From an uncultured Clostridia bacterium (GTDB lineage Bacteria; Bacillota; Clostridia; Oscillospirales; CAG-272): 9,053 nt of DNA. A program made the position numbers and the translations under genes. The stretch spans positions 1 to 9,053 of the forward strand of contig CANQMJ010000101.1 in NCBI GenBank assembly GCA_947624945.1. The letters are read 5' to 3'. Positions 1 through 4,637 of the stretch are shown here, piece by piece; the stretch's first letter is position 1; every line of letters starts with the position of its first letter. The notes under the pieces were generated by a model. That model saw nothing but the letters and a program-made list of their open reading frames with translations, was not told where the DNA came from and did not search any database.

Positions 1-1191
1 CACCCGGGCGGCATTATCGTTGTGCCGAGCGAATACGAGGTCTATGACTTCACGCCGGTGCAGCACCCGGCGGACGACGCCGACTCGGACGTTATAACGA
101 CGCACTTTGCGTTTTCATATCTGCACGACACGATACTGAAGCTCGACGAGCTCGGTCACGATATTCCGACGAAATATAAGATGCTCGAGCGCTACACGGG
201 AACGAGCGTCATGGACGTGCCGATGAACGACCGCGCCGTATACAGTCTTTTGACGTCGAGCAAGGCGCTCGGCATTAAAAAGGATCCGGACGAGCCCGGC
301 ACATACGGACTGCCCGAGCTCGGAACGCGGTTCGTCATGCAGATGCTGGTGGACTGCCAGCCTAAAACGTTCGGCGACCTCTTACAAATATCGGGACTGT
401 CGCACGGCACGGGAGTGTGGCTCGGCAACGCGCAGGAGCTCATCAAGGACGGCACATGCGATATCTCGACCGTTATCGGATGCCGCGACGACATTATGCT
501 TCGCCTGATACGTTACGGGCTCGACTCGTCGCTGTCGTTCAAGATTATGGAAAAGGTGCGCAAAGGGAAGGGCGTCGACCCCGAATACGAGGAGGAGATG
601 CTCAAGGTCGGCGTGCCCGAATGGTACATAGATTCGTGCAAGAAGATACAGTACATGTTCCCGAAAGCGCATGCGGCGGCATACGTCATGTCCGCGATTC
701 GTCTCGGGTGGTACAAGATAAACTATCCCGTCGAATTCTACGCCGCTTACTTCACGGCGGCGCCCGACGGCTTTGACGGCGAGCTCGTTTTGTCGGGACC
801 GTCTGCGGTGAAAGCACGCATCGAGGAATACAACTCGAAGGGTGCCGACGCGACTCAAAAAGAGGAGACGCAGCTTGCGGCGCTCCAGATCGTGTATGAG
901 TACTACCAGCGCGGGTTCAAATTCCTGCCCGTCGATATATTCAAATCCGACGCGACGGCGTTTTTGCCGGAGAACGGCAAAATTCGCGTGCCATTCATGT
1001 GCCTGTCGGGACTCGGCGGCGGCGCTGCCGAAAAGCTCGCGGCTGCGCGCGACAGCTTCGGCGGCGAACGGTTCTCAATCGAGGACTTGCGCGAGCGCTC
1101 GCGCGTGTCAAAGACCGTGATCGAGACGCTTCGCCGAAACGGCGTACTCGACGGTATCGACGAATCGAATCAACTGTCAATGTTCTTCTGA
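1..1191 (+). CDS. polC: DNA polymerase III alpha subunit, PolC type (C-terminal part, 5' end outside window)
   Basis: This is the replicative DNA polymerase of low-GC Gram-positive bacteria, which carries polymerase and proofreading activities in one chain. Only the last 396 residues are present; frame 1 is open from base 1 (HPGGIIVVPS), so the gene begins before the window. PolC-specific signatures are HPGG at residues 1-4, LKLDELGHD near 46-54 (the D probably being the third palm carboxylate), the block GLSHGTGVWLGNAQELI near 132-148, and FPKAHAAAYV at 220-229. The protein ends in NQLSMFF, a variant of the usual QLSLF terminal beta-clamp-binding motif. The exonuclease, OB-fold and first palm aspartates lie upstream and cannot be checked. 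A strong terminator follows 10 nt after the TGA stop, so this is the end of its transcription unit. DnaE is excluded by the PolC-like order of motifs. Very confident. Confidence 0.97.
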   Translation, partial: HPGGIIVVPSEYEVYDFTPVQHPADDADSDVITTHFAFSYLHDTILKLDELGHDIPTKYKMLERYTGTSVMDVPMNDRAVYSLLTSSKALGIKKDPDEPGTYGLPELGTRFVMQMLVDCQPKTFGDLLQISGLSHGTGVWLGNAQELIKDGTCDISTVIGCRDDIMLRLIRYGLDSSLSFKIMEKVRKGKGVDPEYEEEMLKVGVPEWYIDSCKKIQYMFPKAHAAAYVMSAIRLGWYKINYPVEFYAAYFTAAPDGFDGELVLSGPSAVKARIEEYNSKGADATQKEETQLAALQIVYEYYQRGFKFLPVDIFKSDATAFLPENGKIRVPFMCLSGLGGGAAEKLAAARDSFGGERFSIEDLRERSRVSKTVIETLRRNGVLDGIDESNQLSMFF

Positions 1192-1201
1192 TTTTTTGCT
1201 G

Positions 1202-1244
1202 GGGGAGAGGCTTTTTGTGAAAAGCTTCTCCCCGTTGCTTTTTT
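1202..1244 (+). terminator. Intrinsic terminator of polC
   Basis: Bases 1202-1215 (GGGGAGAGGCTTTT) pair with 1220-1233 (AAAAGCTTCTCCCC). This gives a 14-bp stem with one G-U pair and a 4-nt loop TGTG. A run of six T follows at 1239-1244 after a short GTTGC spacer. It separates polC from the sigma-factor unit. Confidence 0.9.
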
Positions 1245-1265
1245 AGAAATAATTTTATATTTTTG

Positions 1266-1295
1266 CGACACCTTTTACGATATCGGACGTCTAAT
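1266..1295 (+). promoter_or_regulatory. Candidate ECF-sigma autoregulatory promoter
   Basis: The -35-like block CGACACCTTTT starts at 1266, and a -10-like block CGTCTAAT lies at 1288-1295. The spacing is about 16 nt between CGACAC and CGTC. The layout (an AC-containing -35 box followed by T-rich sequence, then CGTC at -10) matches the general form of Firmicute ECF promoters such as those of SigX, SigW and SigV. No good SigA promoter with a 16-18 nt spacer is visible here. It lies 39 nt upstream of the ECF sigma gene, so autoregulation is the natural inference. Confidence 0.5.
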
Positions 1296-1334
1296 ATGTG
1301 AAGGGCCCGAAAAATATAAACGAAAGGAGACGAC

Positions 1335-1886
1335 ATGGACAGCGGCGCGCAATGCTATCGGCGGTATCTCGACGGCGACGACGAAGCGTTTATCATCATC
1401 ATCGACGAGTACAAATACGAGCTGACACTGTATCTGCGAACGCTCACGGGCGATATCGTGCACGCCGAAGAACTGATGGAGGATACATTTGCAAAGCTGT
1501 TCATTAATAAGCCGAAATTTGCGGGAAAAAGCTCGTTCAAAACGTGGTTGTTTGCGATAGCGCGGAATTTGGCGTATGACGACATGCGCCGCGCGTCGCA
1601 CATATCGCCGACGCCGACGGACGAGCTCGAGGTCGCTGACGAAGAAGAAGACGTAGAGGCAAACTGCATAAAGGACGAGCGCAAACGCGCGCTTTACCGC
1701 GCGCTTGGCGAGCTGTCCCTTGACCAGCGTCAGGCGCTGCATCTGTTCTATTTCGAGGACATGAGCTGCGCCGAGATCGCGGCGGTTATGAAGAAAAACG
1801 TAGCGCAGGTTAAAAATCTGCTCAGCCGCGGCAGAGCGTCTCTGCGGCAAAAACTTGAAGAATGGGGGTTCTCATATGAGAACTAA
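1335..1886 (+). CDS. ECF (extracytoplasmic function) RNA polymerase sigma factor
   Basis: This 183-residue protein would direct RNA polymerase to a small regulon, usually for envelope stress or antimicrobial response. Region 2 spans roughly residues 10-86 and includes ELMEDTFAKLFINKPKF and SSFKTWLFAIARNLAYDDMRR, the -10 recognition and core-binding helices. An acidic linker follows (about 97-108, rich in D and E). Region 4 (about 116-178) includes LSLDQRQALHLFYFEDMSCAEIAAVMKKNVAQVKNLLSRGR, the helix-turn-helix for the -35. There is no region 1.1 or 3, and the length is normal for the class. The ATG is supported by AAAGGAG at 1323-1329, 5 nt upstream. Its 3' end overlaps the next gene by 11 nt, suggesting translational coupling to a membrane partner. 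The exact ECF group and the inducing signal cannot be read from the sequence. Confidence 0.93.
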   Translation: MDSGAQCYRRYLDGDDEAFIIIIDEYKYELTLYLRTLTGDIVHAEELMEDTFAKLFINKPKFAGKSSFKTWLFAIARNLAYDDMRRASHISPTPTDELEVADEEEDVEANCIKDERKRALYRALGELSLDQRQALHLFYFEDMSCAEIAAVMKKNVAQVKNLLSRGRASLRQKLEEWGFSYEN

Positions 1887-2535
1887 CGAAGAAATAATGG
1901 CGGAGCTTGTAAAGCGCCGTGAGAATTGCGAAAAAGAAAGGGGGAAAGGTATGAAAAAAGCGGTAATAAAAACGGTGAGTTTTGTTTTTGCGGCTGTTAT
2001 TGCGATCGGCTTGTTTGTGGTCGTCAATTCAAACTCTGAGACGTTTGTGCCGGCGTCAATGGCGGATGCAAATATACATCTTATCGAAGATGGGCTGCCG
2101 CTGTTTGAATCGGCAAATATAATATGTTACGCCGAGAATATGCAGCTTGACGAGCTTGAAGAAGGCGTTACAGTCATTTATGGCAGCGATATTGATGTCG
2201 ACGCGGTCGAAAAACAGTTGTTCGGCATCGACAAAAAGGAATTAAAGCGTCAAAGGGGAAAGACTTCTGCGGACACGGTCGAGCTTTTGCCCGGCGAAAC
2301 CGATGACGTCGTACCTACAATCGAAATAACGTATATTCTCATGTTTTACAAGTACGGCGACAGAGTAGAACGGGAATACGTCAGTAGTACGTATAGTGCC
2401 GATGTAGACAGAGCAGTGATCGATAAATTCATCGATTATGACACTTCCGATATTGCGATCAAAAATTATACTAAGCAATTTATAAATAAACTCGTAGAGA
2501 ACGGGATCATAGTTGATACAGAACCTCTGACATAG
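1876..2535 (+). CDS. Single-pass membrane protein, probable anti-sigma factor of the adjacent ECF sigma
   Basis: From the ATG at 1876 the product is 219 residues. It has a short charged cytoplasmic segment (1-29, MRTNEEIMAELVKRRENCEK then basic residues), one transmembrane helix (about 30-50, VIKTVSFVFAAVIAIGLFVVV), and an extracytoplasmic domain of about 165 residues with acidic patches. This inside-TM-outside layout, the overlap with the sigma gene and the likely joint transcription point to an anti-sigma role. That function is inferred from context, because I recognise no named domain. The zinc anti-sigma HxxxCxxC motif is absent; the segment before the helix has a single Cys (C18). GGGGG before 1876 can serve as the ribosome site. 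A second ATG at 1951, after a strong AAAGGGGGAAAGG, could also initiate and would remove most of the cytoplasmic segment. The gene is visibly more AT-rich than its neighbours. Confidence 0.75.
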   Translation: MRTNEEIMAELVKRRENCEKERGKGMKKAVIKTVSFVFAAVIAIGLFVVVNSNSETFVPASMADANIHLIEDGLPLFESANIICYAENMQLDELEEGVTVIYGSDIDVDAVEKQLFGIDKKELKRQRGKTSADTVELLPGETDDVVPTIEITYILMFYKYGDRVEREYVSSTYSADVDRAVIDKFIDYDTSDIAIKNYTKQFINKLVENGIIVDTEPLT

Positions 2536-2585
2536 CGGCCGCAGTCCGACTAATGACGGCAAACTCAAAATCATTATAATCCCCA

Positions 2586-2614
2586 TAGACAAATCCCCCT
2601 TTGTGTGGTACAAT
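2586..2614 (+). promoter_or_regulatory. SigA-type promoter of the DUF3842 gene
   Basis: TAGACA at 2586-2591 and TACAAT at 2609-2614 are separated by 17 nt, and TG at 2606-2607 forms an extended -10. Each hexamer differs from consensus at one position. The predicted start of transcription is near 2621, giving a very short 5' UTR of about 17 nt before the ATG at 2638. Confidence 0.8.
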
Positions 2615-2631
2615 AACCGCAAAAGGGGGAT
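2593..2631. repeat. Perfect 10-bp inverted repeat flanking the -10 box
   Basis: ATCCCCCTTT (2593-2602) and AAAGGGGGAT (2622-2631) are exact inverted repeats separated by 19 nt. The left arm lies in the promoter spacer. The right arm holds the ribosome binding site of the DUF3842 gene. Since the left arm should not be transcribed from this promoter, any role would be at the DNA level, for example as an operator. It could also be chance reuse of a G-rich Shine-Dalgarno. Confidence 0.4.
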
Positions 2632-2637
2632 CATCAC

Positions 2638-3048
2638 ATGAACATACTCATCATAGACGCGCAGGGCGGCGGCGTCGGAAAGCAGCTTGTCGCCGCGGCG
2701 AAGGAGACGGCGCCGTCGGCGCATATAACGGCGGTCGGCACGAATACGGCGGCGACGTCGGCGATGCTCAAAGCGGGCGCCGACACTGCCGCAACGGGCG
2801 AAAACGCCGTCGTCGTCGCGTGCAGACGCGCCGACATCATAATGGGACCTGTCGGCATTGTAATAGCAGACGCGATGTGGGGCGAGGTCACGCCTGCTAT
2901 GGCGTGCGCCGTCGGCGCGTCGCAGGCGAAGCGTATACTTATCCCGTTCAACAGCTGCGATACCGTTGTCGTCGGCGTCGGCGAGTATTCGACAGGCAGA
3001 CTTATCGAGGCGGCAAAAAATGAGCTTTCGCGCATAATAAACGCTTGA
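2638..3048 (+). CDS. DUF3842 family protein
   Basis: This small soluble 136-residue protein belongs to the uncharacterised DUF3842 family of Clostridia and some other anaerobes. The match rests on the order of conserved blocks: N-terminal IDAQGGGVGKQLV (residues 6-18), a glycine-rich nucleotide-binding-like loop; GTNTAATSAMLKAGADTAATGENAV (34-58); ADIIMGPVGIVIADAMWGEVTPAMA (65-89); and KRILIPFNSC (98-107). No transmembrane segment or signal peptide is seen. The biochemical function is not known, and I do not propose one beyond a possible nucleotide-type ligand suggested by the glycine-rich loop. The start is fixed by AAGGGGGAT, about 8 nt before the ATG. Its TGA stop lies inside the -35 box of the next promoter, so the transporter downstream can be expressed from its own promoter and also by read-through. 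Confidence 0.88.
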   Translation: MNILIIDAQGGGVGKQLVAAAKETAPSAHITAVGTNTAATSAMLKAGADTAATGENAVVVACRRADIIMGPVGIVIADAMWGEVTPAMACAVGASQAKRILIPFNSCDTVVVGVGEYSTGRLIEAAKNELSRIINA

Positions 3049-3073
3049 CAAATCAAAGCTTTTGTGCTATAAT
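3045..3073 (+). promoter_or_regulatory. Perfect-consensus SigA promoter of the transporter leader
   Basis: TTGACA (3045-3050), a 17-nt spacer and TATAAT (3068-3073) match consensus at every position, with an additional extended -10 TG at 3065-3066. The -35 hexamer contains the TGA stop codon of the DUF3842 gene (3046-3048). The predicted start of transcription is near 3080, leaving a leader of about 130 nt before the transporter ATG. Such a strong promoter followed by an internal terminator is typical of attenuated genes. Confidence 0.93.
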
Positions 3074-3082
3074 TCAAAAAAC

Positions 3083-3099
3083 GTCGGCAGGAAGCCGAC
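3083..3099 (+). other. 5' hairpin with Shine-Dalgarno-like loop
   Basis: GTCGGC (3083-3088) and GCCGAC (3094-3099) pair perfectly around the loop AGGAA (3089-3093). It sits at the very 5' end of the predicted transcript. The AGGAAG sequence lies 8 nt before an ATG at 3103, so the hairpin presents or partly masks a ribosome binding site for the leader ORF. It may also simply stabilise the 5' end. Confidence 0.6.
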
Positions 3100-3102
3100 A
3101 AA

Positions 3103-3159
3103 ATGACAAAAATAAAACATAATGCGCGCTATGAAGGCGCGCGGGCATTACAGAGGTGA
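3103..3159 (+). CDS. Candidate leader peptide (18 codons) overlying the attenuator
   Basis: ATG at 3103 opens an 18-codon frame (MTKIKHNARYEGARALQR) that stops with TGA at 3157-3159. AGGAAG at 3089-3094 is a plausible ribosome site, 8 nt upstream. The frame covers both strands of the antiterminator-like hairpin and the whole 5' arm of the terminator, and its stop codon lies in the terminator loop. A ribosome on it would therefore change which structure forms. No strong run of one amino acid codon is present, although the early codons are rich in Lys and Ile. The frame is short enough to arise by chance; translation is inferred. Confidence 0.35.
   Translation: MTKIKHNARYEGARALQR
3121..3149 (+). 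other. Antiterminator-like hairpin
   Basis: AATGC (3121-3125) pairs with GCATT (3145-3149), and GCGC (3126-3129) pairs with GCGC (3139-3142), with a 2-nt GG bulge. Alternatively GCGCGC at 3124-3129 pairs with 3137-3142. In either register the pairing consumes most of the 5' arm of the terminator, so this hairpin and the terminator are mutually exclusive. Confidence 0.5.
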
Positions 3160-3181
3160 TGTAGTGTCCGCGCGCCTTTTT
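3136..3181 (+). terminator. Leader (attenuator) terminator
   Basis: Bases 3136-3152 (GGCGCGCGGGCATTACA) pair with 3160-3176. The stem is 17 bp with two G-U pairs, closing a 7-nt loop GAGGTGA, and TTTTT follows at 3177-3181. It stands between a consensus promoter and the transporter gene, so it must be bypassed for expression. The loop plus the next base (GAGGTGAT) is an exact 8-nt match to the anti-Shine-Dalgarno of 16S rRNA, which is unusual for a terminator loop. Confidence 0.85.
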
Positions 3182-3202
3182 CGCGAAAACAGAAAGGAAT
3201 AG
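3164..3202 (+). CDS. Candidate second mini-ORF (12 codons)
   Basis: GTG at 3164 follows GAGG (3153-3156) at an optimal 7-nt spacing and opens a 12-codon frame (MSARLFRENRKE) ending in TAG at 3200-3202. It begins 4 nt after the first leader ORF stops and ends 6 nt before the transporter ATG, in the same frame as the transporter. Its start lies in the 3' arm of the terminator. The arrangement would allow ribosomes to pass from leader ORF to mini-ORF to transporter by coupling. It may be accidental, because the strong Shine-Dalgarno match is the only support. Confidence 0.25.
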   Translation: MSARLFRENRKE

Positions 3203-3208
3203 GGAATA

Positions 3209-3778
3209 ATGGAAAATGCAAAGAAAACGACACCGCTCGAATCACACGCAGCGCTTCAAAAGCTGATATACTCGGCGCTGCTTTTGGCGCTCGCGTACGT
3301 GCTGCCGTATTTTACGGGACAGATACAGACTATCGGACAGATGCTTTGTCCGATGCACCTGCCCGTGCTTCTGTGCGGCTTTTTGTGCGGGTGGCAGTGG
3401 GGACTCGTTATAGGATTCACGGCTCCGATACTTCGCTCGCTGACGAATCCGATGCCGCCGATGTATCCGACGGCGATCGGCATGGCGTTCGAGCTCGCAA
3501 CATACGGACTTATCGCCGGCATCATGTACCGCGCTTTACCGAAAAAGATAGGCTTTATCTACGTTGACCTTGTGACGGCGATGGTGGCGGGCAGACTCGT
3601 CTGGGGACTTGCGCGCCTTATCATGGCGGGGCTTGATCCGCAGAGCACATTCGGGCTCGCGGCGTTCTGGTCCGGCGCAATAACGACAGCGATACCGGGC
3701 ATCATCGTGCAGATAGTGCTTATACCGGCGATCGTTTACGCGCTGCGTCGCGCGGGACTTGACCCGAACGGAAGATAA
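3209..3778 (+). CDS. ECF transporter S component (vitamin/micronutrient-binding membrane subunit)
   Basis: This integral membrane protein (189 residues) would bind a vitamin or similar micronutrient and load it onto the shared EcfA/EcfA'/EcfT energising module, encoded elsewhere. It has about six hydrophobic segments, near residues 18-35, 48-70, 86-108, 115-135, 147-165 and 164-180. The first carries an AxxxA motif (A23-LLL-A27), typical of S components for contact with EcfT. The blocks CPMHLPVLLCGFLCGW (47-62), APILRSLTNPMPPMYPTAIGMAFE (72-95) and YGLIAG (99-104) are typical of the ECF_trnsprt family. The start has AGAAAGGA at 3191-3198, about 10 nt upstream. No biosynthetic gene or known riboswitch lies nearby, so I leave the substrate open. 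Control is likely through the attenuator in its leader. It follows a DUF3842 gene on the same strand. Confidence 0.88.
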   Translation: MENAKKTTPLESHAALQKLIYSALLLALAYVLPYFTGQIQTIGQMLCPMHLPVLLCGFLCGWQWGLVIGFTAPILRSLTNPMPPMYPTAIGMAFELATYGLIAGIMYRALPKKIGFIYVDLVTAMVAGRLVWGLARLIMAGLDPQSTFGLAAFWSGAITTAIPGIIVQIVLIPAIVYALRRAGLDPNGR

Positions 3779-3790
3779 AAATAAGACAAT

Positions 3791-3826
3791 AAAAACGGGC
3801 GGACCATGAAGGTCCGCCCTGACATT
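3791..3826. terminator. Bidirectional intrinsic terminator between convergent genes
   Basis: GGGCGGACC (3797-3805) and GGTCCGCCC (3811-3819) form a perfect 9-bp stem with loop ATGAA. On the - strand five T follow directly (the complement of 3791-3795), giving a strong end for the lipoprotein operon. On the + strand a looser TGACATTTTATTT follows, usable for the transporter transcript. Both stop codons lie within 20 nt of the hairpin. Confidence 0.9.
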
Positions 3827-4600
3827 TTATTTCGCTGTAAACATCGCGATGAGCTCGTCGGTGTTGTTTTCGTTGTATGTCGCGAACGTGACGCAAACCA
3901 TGTAGCTGCCCGATTTGATGCATACGAGCTTTTCATATACCTTGCCGCCGTTGAGCGACGCTTCAAGCTCGATAGCTGCGCGTTCTTTGCCGGCGAACAT
4001 TTGCGTCGTCTTTGATTTGACTATATCGGAAAAACCGGACGATGCGAGCGATGCATCAAGATTTTCGAGTGATGCGTCTATATAGCCCTCTTCGCTGAGT
4101 ATCGCGCCGTAGATGGCGTTGAGCTTTTCATATGTGATGTTTATTGAGCGCGTACTGTCGCTCGACAATGTGTATAGATCAAAGAATGTATTCGACTCGC
4201 GCATGAGCTTTGCGATATCGGACGAGCTTTGCCCGCTCGACGTATCGACGGTGAGATTGATCATTCCCGCGAGCTCGGTCATGTCCGCGACATACCAGTT
4301 GCCGTCGAACAGAACAGTCGCGTCGATATCGTCATTTGTATACCTGACGCCGCCGTTGTCCTCGGTGTAAACGCCGCCGGTTATATCGGAGTTTACATAA
4401 GAGTTATCTGTGTCGGCACTGTTGTCGCTGCTGTTGTTGCTGACACTGCTGTTGTTGTTGCCGCTGCTGTTGTTGCCTTCATTGACGACATCGTCGCCGT
4501 TGTCGCTGCTGCCGTCATTGGCGAGCATTGCGCATGATGAAAGCGGCAGTAACATGCACAGAGCGAGCAGCATCGCTGTGACGGATTTGAGGAGTTTCAT
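3827..4600 (-). CDS. Lipoprotein of unknown function with Asn/Ser/Asp-rich linker
   Basis: This 257-residue protein has a typical lipoprotein signal: basic MKLLK, hydrophobic core, and lipobox L20-S21-S22-C23, with C23 the predicted lipidated residue. Residues 27 to about 72 are a low-complexity linker rich in N, S and D (for example EGNNSSGNNNSSVSNNSSDN at 41-60) that would hold the rest away from the membrane. The C-terminal part (about 75-257) appears to be one globular domain; I do not recognise its family. It is predicted to sit on the outer face of the membrane. AGGAAGG lies about 8 nt before the ATG. It is the last gene of the - strand operon, 37 nt downstream of the amidase gene and followed by the shared terminator. 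Co-transcription with the amidase suggests an envelope role, but this is inference. Confidence 0.85.
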   Translation of the reverse strand: MKLLKSVTAMLLALCMLLPLSSCAMLANDGSSDNGDDVVNEGNNSSGNNNSSVSNNSSDNSADTDNSYVNSDITGGVYTEDNGGVRYTNDDIDATVLFDGNWYVADMTELAGMINLTVDTSSGQSSSDIAKLMRESNTFFDLYTLSSDSTRSINITYEKLNAIYGAILSEEGYIDASLENLDASLASSGFSDIVKSKTTQMFAGKERAAIELEASLNGGKVYEKLVCIKSGSYMVCVTFATYNENNTDELIAMFTAK

Positions 4601-4637
4601 TTTTTTGACCTTCCTTTATTTTTTTTGAAAAACATGT

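Larger units (their letters stand above)
3080..3208 (+). promoter_or_regulatory. Structured 5' leader of the transporter gene: candidate transcription attenuator
   Basis: The leader runs from the predicted start of transcription to the transporter ATG. In order it contains a 5' hairpin (3083-3099), an antiterminator-like pairing (3121-3149), and an intrinsic terminator (3136-3181) that shares its 5' arm with the antiterminator. Two mini-ORFs are laid over these elements. It lacks the recognisable cores of the TPP, FMN, cobalamin, THF or preQ1 riboswitches that often precede S-component genes. It may be a new ligand-binding RNA, a ribosome-mediated attenuator or a protein-controlled one; the sequence alone does not decide which. 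Confidence 0.65.

Noticed and set aside
1855..1875. TTG start adding seven residues to the sigma-partner protein
   Set aside because: The ATG at 1876 has a G-rich ribosome site and a short overlap with the sigma gene; the TTG lies deep in the sigma gene with no ribosome site.
2536..2543. GCGGCCGC palindrome just after the sigma-partner stop codon
   Set aside because: A short GC palindrome with no T tract; not a terminator and not distinctive in GC-rich DNA.
3159..3164. ATG-TAG start-stop pair in the terminator loop region
   Set aside because: The spacing from GAGG is only 2 nt, too short for good initiation; the GTG at 3164 has a better distance.
3178..3189. 12-bp palindrome TTTTCGCGAAAA after the leader terminator
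   Set aside because: As RNA it forms only a weak 4-bp A-U hairpin and it overlaps the T tract; more likely a by-product of the T run than an operator.
3080..3208. Assignment of the leader to TPP, FMN, cobalamin, THF or preQ1 riboswitches
   Set aside because: None of the conserved core motifs of these classes can be found by eye; a covariance-model search is needed for a firm exclusion.
4113..4628. + strand frames rich in Ala/Val or Leu opposite the lipoprotein
   Set aside because: They are the reverse reading of the Asn/Ser/Asp linker and signal peptide; low-complexity shadows.
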